From positions 496,001-560,000 of the forward strand of contig JAHBTP010000001.1 in NCBI GenBank assembly GCA_019638485.1: a DNA stretch of 64,000 nt. The letters are read 5' to 3'. Both the position numbers and the translations under genes were made by a program. Within the stretch, counting starts at the first letter, position 1, and each line of letters begins with the position of its first letter. Below, in pieces: positions 24,859 to 32,508 of this stretch. The notes beneath the pieces were generated by a model. The model worked only from the letters and a program-made list of their open reading frames with translations. It did no database searches and was not told the DNA's origin. This stretch comes from Ferruginibacter sp. (GTDB taxonomy: Bacteria > Bacteroidota > Bacteroidia > Chitinophagales > Chitinophagaceae).

Positions 24859-26268
24859 ATGAAAATTTGCTATTCTGAAAAAGAGGAAAAATTATTTCGG
24901 CTTATTTCCCAGGTTGGGAAGGAAGTTGAAATTGCCTGTTATGTAGTAGGCGGTTTCGTGCGTGATAAGATAATGGGAAGACCTACCAATGATATTGATA
25001 TTGTATGTATTGGAGATGCGGAAAGGGTAGCAAAGAAACTGGTACCTCCTGCTACTGGAATAAATATTTTTAAAAATTTTGGTGTTGCCCAGCTTTTAAT
25101 TGATGGATTTGATATTGAATTGGTAGGGGCAAGAAAAGAGAGTTATTCACGTAATAGCAGAAAGCCGGTGGTTGAACCGGGTACATTAGAAGATGATCAA
25201 AATCGGCGAGATTTTACCATTAATGCAATGGCCATAAGTTTGAATGAAGATGATTTTGGCCATGTGCTGGATCCTTTTAATGGGCTTAAGCATATTCAGG
25301 AAGAGAAAATTATCACTCCACTTAATCCGGAAATCACTTTTAGTGACGATCCGTTGCGAATGATGCGTGCTATTCGCTTTGCAACTCAATTGAACTTTAC
25401 TATTGTTCCTGAAACTTTCGAAGCAATAAAGAATAAAGCAGAAAGAATAAGAATTGTAAGTAAAGAGCGAATTACTGATGAATTGAATAAAATCCTGTTA
25501 AGTAAGAAACCCTCCATCGGATTCCATTTGCTTTTTATTTCAGGCTTACTGGATATTATTTTTCCTCAAATGGCACAACTTTCCGGAGCTGAGTATATTG
25601 ATGGGAAAGGGCATAAAGATAACTTCTATCATACCTTACAAGTTATAGATAATATCTCTGAACATACGGATGATTTATGGGTGAGATGGGCAGCGGTGTT
25701 GCACGATATTGGTAAACCTGCTACAAAAAGATATGAGGAAGGACACGGTTGGACGTTTCATGGGCATGAGGTAGTTGGTGCTAGAATGGTTCCTGGTATT
25801 TTTTCTCGGCTTAAACTTCCCCAGCATGATAAAATGAAGTTTGTAAAGAAAATGGTAGAACTGCACCTGCGGCCTATTAGCTTGACAAACGAAAATATAA
25901 CGGACTCGGCTATACGTAGATTATTGTTTGATGCTGGAGATGATTTTGAAAGCCTGATGATGCTCTGTGAGGCAGATATTACCTCACGTAATAAACAGAA
26001 AAGGACACGCTTTTTAGAGAATTTTGATATGGTGCGCCGGCGATGTGCTGAGGTGGAGGCAAAAGACCATATTCGTAACTGGCAGCCACCGGTTAGCGGT
26101 GAAGTAATTATGGAAACCTTTGGGCTTGAGCCCGGTATAATGGTAGGGGTTATCAAAAAAGCGATTAGAGAAGCTATCCTGGATGGGATTATTCCTAATA
26201 CAAAAGAGGCTGCTTTTGAATTAATGGCAAAAAAGGCTAATGAGTTGGGGCTAAAACAAATGAAGTGA
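24859..26268 (+). CDS. cca: CCA tRNA nucleotidyltransferase with HD domain
   Basis: A 469-aa polymerase-beta-superfamily nucleotidyltransferase. The G-x-V-RD motif is VGGFVRDKIMGRPTNDIDIV (about residues 31-50), with the metal-binding DxD. RRDFTINAMAI (about 114-124) and the helical region follow. An HD phosphohydrolase domain starts at about residue 255, with AAVLHDIGKP near 275. The enzyme adds or repairs the 3' CCA of tRNAs, which fits the tRNA-Val gene in this window having no encoded CCA. TATCTTGC just upstream is a near-match to a -7 box. Confidence 0.93.
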   Translation: MKICYSEKEEKLFRLISQVGKEVEIACYVVGGFVRDKIMGRPTNDIDIVCIGDAERVAKKLVPPATGINIFKNFGVAQLLIDGFDIELVGARKESYSRNSRKPVVEPGTLEDDQNRRDFTINAMAISLNEDDFGHVLDPFNGLKHIQEEKIITPLNPEITFSDDPLRMMRAIRFATQLNFTIVPETFEAIKNKAERIRIVSKERITDELNKILLSKKPSIGFHLLFISGLLDIIFPQMAQLSGAEYIDGKGHKDNFYHTLQVIDNISEHTDDLWVRWAAVLHDIGKPATKRYEEGHGWTFHGHEVVGARMVPGIFSRLKLPQHDKMKFVKKMVELHLRPISLTNENITDSAIRRLLFDAGDDFESLMMLCEADITSRNKQKRTRFLENFDMVRRRCAEVEAKDHIRNWQPPVSGEVIMETFGLEPGIMVGVIKKAIREAILDGIIPNTKEAAFELMAKKANELGLKQMK

Positions 26269-26308
26269 AATGACAGTATGTTAACATGGAGCCCTTATTA
26301 AATTTTCT

Positions 26309-26316
26309 TACATTTG
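26309..26316 (+). promoter_or_regulatory. -7 box almost touching the start codon
   Basis: TACATTTG matches TAnnTTTG exactly and ends 3 nt before the ATG at 26320. If used, transcription would begin at about the start codon, giving a leaderless message. Confidence 0.45.
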
Positions 26317-26319
26317 ATT

Positions 26320-26892
26320 ATGGCAATTTTGAAATTCAGGGTTTATTGGGAAGATGAAGATAGTGTGTACCGCGATATTGTTATTCGGCATACTCAAAAC
26401 TTTTTTGATTTCTTCTTGGTTATATTGAAGAGTTTTGATTTTGATAACAAGCATAAGGCTACCTTTTATCGTAGTAATGATAATTGGCAGGAAGGACGCG
26501 AGATAAGTCTTGAGCTTTATGATAAGCCATACCGTGTTGCTCCTTTAATAATGTCAGAGGTGGCCATAGGAAGTGAAATAAAGGATCCTAATCAGAAATT
26601 CATTTTTGATTATGATTTTAATAAAAATTGGCGCTTCTTGATTGAATTAATCCAAGTTGAAAAGGAAGAAAATAAAAAGATTAATTATCCGAGCTGTATC
26701 CGATCATCCGGAATTGCTCCATCACAATATGGTTTAAAGGGTTTGGTTGATGCCCGGCTAACTGAAATGGAAGAGAAATACGATCTTAAAAGCGATGCGT
26801 TGAATGATGGTTTTGGTGAAGAAGGTGATGGAGATGATGATGGGAAGGATAATTATGAAGAAGAGTCCCAATCCCCCGGAGACGAATTTTAA
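26320..26892 (+). CDS. pRiA4b ORF3-like (IS1096 TnpR-like) protein
   Basis: A 190-aa protein whose first 150 residues fit the plasmid pRiA4b ORF3-like family: ILKFRVYWEDEDSVYRDI at the start, FDFDNKHKATFYRSNDNW near 50, and FIFDYDFNKNWRFLIEL near 95. The fold is thought to be beta-rich; function is unknown, although family names refer to mobile-element passengers. The last 30 residues are very acidic (Asp, Glu, Gly), a low-complexity tail. The ATG at 26320 is preferred over a TTG at 26314. It lies 24 nt before miaA. In Bacteroidetes this gene is often beside miaA, so it appears to be a core gene here. Confidence 0.75.
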   Translation: MAILKFRVYWEDEDSVYRDIVIRHTQNFFDFFLVILKSFDFDNKHKATFYRSNDNWQEGREISLELYDKPYRVAPLIMSEVAIGSEIKDPNQKFIFDYDFNKNWRFLIELIQVEKEENKKINYPSCIRSSGIAPSQYGLKGLVDARLTEMEEKYDLKSDALNDGFGEEGDGDDDGKDNYEEESQSPGDEF

Positions 26893-26916
26893 TACTACTG
26901 ATTTTATGTTCAATTC

Positions 26917-27822
26917 ATGAATGAACAAAATACCTGTATTATTATTGGTGGGCCTACTGCTGTAGGTAAAACAGATGTGGCTATTGAAGTTGCAAAATAT
27001 TTTGGTACGGAAATTATTTCTGCTGATAGCAGGCAGTGTTATCAAGAGCTAAATATCGGTGTGGCACGGCCTTCACCCCATCAACTTAAACTTATTCCAC
27101 ATCATTGGATTGCGAACTACTCAATAAGTGATGATGTAAATGCAGCTGTTTTTGAAAGAGATGCATTGCAATTAGTAAGCTCACTATTTAAAAAGAACCG
27201 GATTGTTGTCATGGTTGGGGGAACAGGTTTGTATATAAGAGCATTTACAGATGGATTAAATCAAATTCCACCTGCGGATGCAGTTATTAGAAAAAAATGG
27301 GATACGGTTTTTAATGATGAAGGAATAGGGGGGCTACAACGCAATATTAAAAAATATGACCCTCTTTTTTTTCAACAAGGTGAAATTCATAATCCACGTA
27401 GAGTACAACGCGCCTTGGAAGTATTTGAACAAACAGGAAAATCAATTTTATCTTTTCATCTTAATCCGGTTGCTAAACGGTCTTTTAAAGTGATAAAAGT
27501 AGCACTGGAATTGCAGAGAGAGGTTTTGTATAAGCGAATTAATGCACGGGTTGATTTGATGATGGAAAATAATTTACTTAATGAAGTAAAATCACTTATA
27601 CCATACAGTACGTTAAATGCTCTACAAACAGTAGGGTATAAAGAATTGCTTAACTTTTTAGGTGGTAAAATCTCATTAGAAGAGGCTGTATTGCAAATTA
27701 AGCAGCACACACGAAGGTATGCTAAAAGACAAATGACTTGGTTTAAGGGAGATAAGGATTGGCATTGGTGTGCACCTGATAAGGAAGCGGTAATTGCCTG
27801 TTGCGAAAAGCTAATACCTTAA
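26917..27822 (+). CDS. miaA: tRNA dimethylallyltransferase MiaA
   Basis: A 301-aa protein transferring a dimethylallyl group to N6 of A37 in tRNAs that read codons starting with U. The P-loop is GGPTAVGKTD (about residues 8-17), followed by the substrate-binding ISADSRQCYQELNIGVARP (about 33-51) and VGGTGLYIRAFTDGL (about 101-115). The C-terminal part, RRYAKRQMTWFKGD, matches the family tRNA-binding region. Length is normal. It follows the pRiA4b ORF3-like gene and converges on the porin gene with 16 nt between. Confidence 0.95.
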   Translation: MNEQNTCIIIGGPTAVGKTDVAIEVAKYFGTEIISADSRQCYQELNIGVARPSPHQLKLIPHHWIANYSISDDVNAAVFERDALQLVSSLFKKNRIVVMVGGTGLYIRAFTDGLNQIPPADAVIRKKWDTVFNDEGIGGLQRNIKKYDPLFFQQGEIHNPRRVQRALEVFEQTGKSILSFHLNPVAKRSFKVIKVALELQREVLYKRINARVDLMMENNLLNEVKSLIPYSTLNALQTVGYKELLNFLGGKISLEEAVLQIKQHTRRYAKRQMTWFKGDKDWHWCAPDKEAVIACCEKLIP

Positions 27823-27838
27823 AAATAATCTCTTATAG

Positions 27839-29392
27839 TTAAAATTTAATACCTGCAGTAGCCATTATAGTGCCTCGTGTTTGTTTCAATGTTCCGTATG
27901 TATTAGCCCGGTCTTCGAGTCGGTATGGGAATTGAAAATCTTTCTTCACGTTATATACATATCCCAGATCAAGGAAAAATCCTTTATCACGATATCCAAG
28001 CCCACCGGTAATTTGCATTTGATTAGCGCTTTCAGGATTGTCGCGATACGGATTACCATAGTAAGCAAATCCTAACCTGGCCATTATTACACTAAACTTT
28101 AATTCACCACCAACTCTAAAATTAAAAGCTCCTTTATACATCCCCTTAACCACTTTATTGAGGGACTTATAATAGTTTTTTTCTTCTCTTGTAGGGTCTT
28201 CGTTTTTGCTATAAAAACGCGAGCCTCTATGATTAACATATTCAATATCTGCAGTAATGAATCCACGCTGTTTATTTACGTTTTCAACTTCTCTAAAAAC
28301 GTAAGAGCCACTTATAACAGCCTTCCAAGGCGATAATTGGATATACCTTGATTTACCTGAACTGCCATTTGTAAAGGTGCGTGAAGATGTGGTGATTATT
28401 TGTTCCGGATTTTCCAATTCAGTGGTTAAATACGTATTCCGTTTGTCTGTCATAAACATCCAGTTGGGAGAATGTAATGCAACGCCAAGACGGATGTAGT
28501 CTTTTGGGCGGTAAATAAAACCCAGGCGAAGGTTTATTCCGGCACCGGTAGTTTGGAATTCATCTTCATAATTGAAAGAAGCAAAATGATTGTCAGTATT
28601 TGCCGAGGTATCAGTTTCAGAAATGGTGGTATTGCTTTTATAATTGATTATAGGAATACCCATTGAGAGACCTATGTAATATTTATCTTTAATATTAGAA
28701 GCAAATCCTCCTGTTAATTCATAAATTCCACCACTCGTCGTTTGCAGATAATCTTGCATTAATGCCTGCCCGGCATCCAACAAATACTCCGGAGCAGCTT
28801 TAATTTGATAAGAGCCATCTGATAATCTTACCGTATCTATTAAATAAGTATATAAGGCAGGTGCCGAGGTAAAAGGTAGGGGCGAGTTCGATTGCAATAC
28901 TTCATTAATGCTCCACCCGCTTTTTGCAAATTCTTCAGCAAATGTTTCACTAAAGGAACTATAATTATTGTATCCTCTTAAACGGATTTGGTTATTAAAA
29001 TTGACTAACTGGTTAAATGCAAACGCAAAACTGCTTTTTTCTCCTGCCGGTTTATTGGGATTACGGCCTTCGCCAATGATAATGCCAATAGGGCTCATAC
29101 TCAAATTGTTCTTTGTTAAGCGATTGGTAGAATCTCTATAAAATGCACGTGCATTCAGGCGGCTCCAGTTTAAACCAAAGGATATTTCACGGGTGTTGAA
29201 AAAAGCAATTCCTGCAGGGTTTACATATAGCGTACTGATGTCGCCAGCCAAGGAACCCATTGCTCCACCAATGCTATTAATACGTGCAGATAAATTTTGA
29301 GGGTTCCAACTATAACGAACTGCATCTTCAGGAATTTGTGCCTCTGTTCCAAGACAAATAAGAATAGGTAAAAAAAATAAAAATCTTTTCAT
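27839..29392 (-). CDS. OmpP1/FadL-family outer-membrane transporter
   Basis: A 517-aa beta-barrel protein. The signal peptide is about residues 1-19 (MKRFLFFLPILICLGTEAQ). The early motif SIGGAMGSLAGDISTLYVNPAGIAF is split across residues 40-65 and contains the NPAG signature of the FadL family. The rest is alternating aromatic strands, with GLGYRDKGFFLDLGYVY close to the end. FadL proteins carry hydrophobic molecules across the outer membrane; T9SS PorV is a relative, but this protein is longer than PorV. Substrate unknown. It converges on miaA and follows the Tyr-rich lipoprotein gene by 43 nt. Confidence 0.85.
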   Translation of the reverse strand: MKRFLFFLPILICLGTEAQIPEDAVRYSWNPQNLSARINSIGGAMGSLAGDISTLYVNPAGIAFFNTREISFGLNWSRLNARAFYRDSTNRLTKNNLSMSPIGIIIGEGRNPNKPAGEKSSFAFAFNQLVNFNNQIRLRGYNNYSSFSETFAEEFAKSGWSINEVLQSNSPLPFTSAPALYTYLIDTVRLSDGSYQIKAAPEYLLDAGQALMQDYLQTTSGGIYELTGGFASNIKDKYYIGLSMGIPIINYKSNTTISETDTSANTDNHFASFNYEDEFQTTGAGINLRLGFIYRPKDYIRLGVALHSPNWMFMTDKRNTYLTTELENPEQIITTSSRTFTNGSSGKSRYIQLSPWKAVISGSYVFREVENVNKQRGFITADIEYVNHRGSRFYSKNEDPTREEKNYYKSLNKVVKGMYKGAFNFRVGGELKFSVIMARLGFAYYGNPYRDNPESANQMQITGGLGYRDKGFFLDLGYVYNVKKDFQFPYRLEDRANTYGTLKQTRGTIMATAGIKF

Positions 29393-29435
29393 GTAAGATA
29401 TTTACAGTTATCATTTATTTCAAAGCAAGAGAATT

Positions 29436-30065
29436 TTAATGGCGTGGTGGCCTTGATACAGGGGTGCTGCTGCTGTTACTACTACCACTACTAACTCTGC
29501 CTGAAGATGAAGGATTGTAAGACCTTGTGTTGTTCTCTGTTGAGCTATTTGTATTACCGGATGAAAAAATGGTACGGGTATTTCCGTTGCGCATATTTGA
29601 ATTGTTATAACGCGAAGTATTTTTTATAGTTTGTGTAGTACCAAGTTTTGGGTCTTTTACAGTTATCGTTTGTGGTTGTTGATAAGCGCCAAGATTTGCC
29701 ATACGTGGTGTGTGATTTTTAGGATTGCTCCATATCACCGGTGCATAAACAGGATAAGGATAGTAAAAAGGATTATAATAATATCCATAACCACTTCCAT
29801 AACCATAATAATAGGGGTTATAATAGTTATCGTAGTTATAGTAATAGTCTAAATTGCGCCATCTTTGATCATGTGCTGCCATTCGTATTTCACGTTCCTC
29901 AGGGTCAATGTAGTTATGTTCATCTTTTTGCTCATTGGCGTAGGTCATATCTTTGAGCGGTGAAAAATAAACATCATCAGGTGTTTGAGAATTTCTGTAG
30001 GAGGTGCTACAGGAGGAGAAACCAATTCCTGCTACAAATAATAGGAGTATAATTTTGTTCTTCAT
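29436..30065 (-). CDS. Tyr/Asn-rich lipoprotein, hypothetical
   Basis: A 209-aa predicted lipoprotein with signal MKNKIILLLFVAGIGFSSC; the lipobox is FSSC with Cys19. Residues 70-110 are a low-complexity run of Tyr, Asn, Gly and Pro in short YY/NPYYYG-type units. The tail from about 160 is Ser/Thr/Asn-rich and likely disordered. The conserved part before it (PDDVYFSPLKDM, YIDPEEREIRMAAHDQRW) recurs in Bacteroidetes lipoproteins of unknown role. Probably a surface or periplasmic anchored protein. It is divergent from proS and lies upstream of the FadL gene on the same strand. Confidence 0.7.
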   Translation of the reverse strand: MKNKIILLLFVAGIGFSSCSTSYRNSQTPDDVYFSPLKDMTYANEQKDEHNYIDPEEREIRMAAHDQRWRNLDYYYNYDNYYNPYYYGYGSGYGYYYNPFYYPYPVYAPVIWSNPKNHTPRMANLGAYQQPQTITVKDPKLGTTQTIKNTSRYNNSNMRNGNTRTIFSSGNTNSSTENNTRSYNPSSSGRVSSGSSNSSSTPVSRPPRH

Positions 30066-30066
30066 G

Positions 30067-30100
30067 TTGGAGCGTTTAAAGGTGTAAGATGCTATTTTTG
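30067..30100 (+). promoter_or_regulatory. promoter of proS
   Basis: TTG (30067-30069) and TATTTTTG (30093-30100) are 23 nt apart, at the upper limit of Bacteroidetes spacing. It would leave a leader of about 120 nt before proS. That leader holds a small open frame without Pro codons, so there is no sign of a proline attenuator. Confidence 0.45.
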
Positions 30101-30228
30101 CGCAAGTAACTAATGTAAAGTTCCATATTATGACAGATGAAAGTTGCTGTTTTTATTTTTTTGATGTTAAATATGTGCTAATCTGATATTAGTTAAGTTA
30201 CAAATTTTCTTTTAGTTAAAATAATGTT

Positions 30229-31704
30229 ATGGGAAAAGCGATTACAGGAAGAGAAGAAGATTATTCGCAATGGTATAATGATCTTGTAATTAAAGGGTCT
30301 TTAGCAGACTATTCTGCAGTACGCGGATGTATGGTGATAAAGCCTTACGGCTTTACCTTATGGGAGAATATGCGTAATCAATTAGACAAGATGTTTAAAG
30401 AAACAGGACATGTAAATGCTTATTTTCCATTATTTATTCCGAAGAGTTTATTTGAAGCAGAGGAAAAAAATGCTGAAGGGTTTGCAAAGGAATGTGCAAT
30501 TGTAACTCATTATCGTTTAAAGAGCGATCCATCAAAAAGTGGGAAATTAATGGTGGATCCGGAGGCTAAATTAGAAGAAGAGCTAATAGTTAGGCCTACT
30601 AGCGAGGCTATAATTTGGAGTACTTATAAAAATTGGATTCAGTCTTATCGTGATTTGCCACTGTTGATTAATCAATGGGCTAATGTGGTTCGTTGGGAAA
30701 TGCGTACTCGTCTTTTCTTACGAACTGCAGAATTCTTATGGCAGGAAGGTCATACTGCACATGCTACTCGTGAGGAAGCACTGGAGGAAACAGAAAAAAT
30801 GCTTGGTGTATATGCCGATTTTGTTGAACAGTATATGGCTGTGCCGGTTATTAAGGGAATTAAAACACCTAATGAAAGATTTGCCGGTGCTGATGAAACC
30901 TATTGCATTGAAGCTATGATGCAAGACGGTAAAGCCTTACAAGCCGGTACTTCACATTTTTTAGGACAAAATTTTGCGAAGGCATTTGATGTTCAATTTT
31001 CAAATAAGGAAAATAAGTTAGAATATGTTTGGGCTACCAGTTGGGGTGTTTCCACGCGGTTAATTGGAGCATTGATTATGGCACATAGTGATGATCAGGG
31101 GTTGGTATTACCACCTCGAATAGCTCCACTGCAAGTAGTTATAGTGCCTATTTATAAAGGAGAAGAGGGGAAAAAGATAGTGGATGAAAAGGCAAGATGG
31201 ATTGTCAATGAATTGAAAGGGAAGGGTATTTCGGTAAAATATGATGATGATGATACAGCTCGCCCGGGATGGAAATTTGCAGAATACGAATTAAAAGGTG
31301 TTCCTGTTCGTATTGCATTAGGGCAACGTGATTTAGAACAGAATGTGGCGGAAGTGGCACGCCGGGATACTAAGGAAAAGCAAACGGTGTCATTAGATAA
31401 CTTAGTTAATGAGGTTGAAAAATTGCTTGAGGATATTCAACAGAATATGTTTAATCGTGCTTTGTTGTTTAGGAAGGAACATATTTGCCAGGCAGATACC
31501 TGGGAAGAATTTGTACAAGCATTGGATAAGGGAAATTTTGTAATGGCTCATTGGGATGGGACAAGTGAAACAGAAGAAAAGATTAAGGAAACGGCAAAAG
31601 CTACGATACGATGTATTCCATTGAACAATCCTCAGGAAAGCGGAAAATGTATTTTAACCGGAAATTTGAGTAAAGAACGGGTGCTGTTTGCCCGTGCATA
31701 TTAA
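30229..31704 (+). CDS. proS: prolyl-tRNA synthetase (short, archaeal/eukaryotic-type)
   Basis: A 491-aa class II synthetase that charges tRNA-Pro. Motif 2 ([23 protein letters not shown]) is split over about residues 148-170. The Pro and ATP site continues with [28 protein letters not shown] near 225-250, and motif 3 is in [17 protein letters not shown] near 270-285. There is no long insertion editing domain, and the zinc-like C-terminal domain ends in tyrosine (FARAY), as in the type-3-like ProRS used by many Bacteroidetes. truB follows 24 nt downstream, so they probably share a transcript. Confidence 0.96.
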   Translation: MGKAITGREEDYSQWYNDLVIKGSLADYSAVRGCMVIKPYGFTLWENMRNQLDKMFKETGHVNAYFPLFIPKSLFEAEEKNAEGFAKECAIVTHYRLKSDPSKSGKLMVDPEAKLEEELIVRPTSEAIIWSTYKNWIQSYRDLPLLINQWANVVRWEMRTRLFLRTAEFLWQEGHTAHATREEALEETEKMLGVYADFVEQYMAVPVIKGIKTPNERFAGADETYCIEAMMQDGKALQAGTSHFLGQNFAKAFDVQFSNKENKLEYVWATSWGVSTRLIGALIMAHSDDQGLVLPPRIAPLQVVIVPIYKGEEGKKIVDEKARWIVNELKGKGISVKYDDDDTARPGWKFAEYELKGVPVRIALGQRDLEQNVAEVARRDTKEKQTVSLDNLVNEVEKLLEDIQQNMFNRALLFRKEHICQADTWEEFVQALDKGNFVMAHWDGTSETEEKIKETAKATIRCIPLNNPQESGKCILTGNLSKERVLFARAY

Positions 31705-31728
31705 GTGTAATTTTTTATTTTTTATTAG

Positions 31729-32508
31729 GTGGCAAAAGGCTCATATTTTCAGAAATTTAAGGCTACGAATACTGATGATTTTCAGTCATTACCAATAGTA
31801 AAAGCTTCGGAGGTAGATAAACAGGCTTGTGAAGCAGGAGAGGTGTTGTTGATAGATAAACCCGTTCACTGGACATCTTTTGATGTAGTACGAAAAATCA
31901 GAAATTCGCTGGGTATTAAAAAGGTAGGGCATGCGGGAACGTTAGATCCACTTGCCACCGGTCTATTGATAGTGTGTACCGGTAAGGCAACAAAGAAGAT
32001 AAATGATTTAATGAAGACGGTAAAGGAATATACCGGAACCATTATTCTTGGTGCGGTTACACCAACTTATGATTTGGAAAGTGACCCTCAGAATTTTAAG
32101 CCAATAGATCATATAACTATAATGGATATCCGAAACGCTACAGTCGAATTTATTGGAGAGCAAATGCAAATACCTCCGGTTTATTCGGCTATTAAAGTAG
32201 CGGGCACGCCATTATATGAATTAGCAAGACGAGGGAAAGAGGTAGAAATACAGGCACGGCCAATTACAATTTTTGGTTTTGATATCTTGGATTATGAACC
32301 ACCCGAGGTGCATTTTCGGGTTTTGTGTTCGTCAGGAACGTATATCCGTAGTTTAGCCCATGATTTGGGAAAACAGGTAGGTTGCGGAGGATATCTTTCC
32401 TCACTTCGCAGAACTAAAGTTGGTGAATATAGAATAGAAAATGCATTTACGCTTGACGCTTTTCTTCAGCTATTAGCAACCGGCAATATGTTTAAAAAGG
32501 ATAGCTGA
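31729..32508 (+). CDS. truB: tRNA pseudouridine(55) synthase TruB
   Basis: A 259-aa enzyme that makes pseudouridine 55 in the T-loop of tRNAs. LLIDKPVHWTSFDVVRKIR (about residues 41-59) and the catalytic GTLDPLATGLL (catalytic Asp near residue 73) are intact. The motif RVLCSSGTYIRSLAHDLG lies near 200. It starts with GTG at 31729; there is no ATG upstream that fits, and the first in-frame ATG downstream would remove the active site. Its end overlaps the convergent tamL by 17 nt. Confidence 0.95.
   Translation: MAKGSYFQKFKATNTDDFQSLPIVKASEVDKQACEAGEVLLIDKPVHWTSFDVVRKIRNSLGIKKVGHAGTLDPLATGLLIVCTGKATKKINDLMKTVKEYTGTIILGAVTPTYDLESDPQNFKPIDHITIMDIRNATVEFIGEQMQIPPVYSAIKVAGTPLYELARRGKEVEIQARPITIFGFDILDYEPPEVHFRVLCSSGTYIRSLAHDLGKQVGCGGYLSSLRRTKVGEYRIENAFTLDAFLQLLATGNMFKKDS

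Noticed and set aside
30101..30228. Proline-type attenuator before proS
   Set aside because: The leader frame has no Pro codons and no terminator hairpin follows it.
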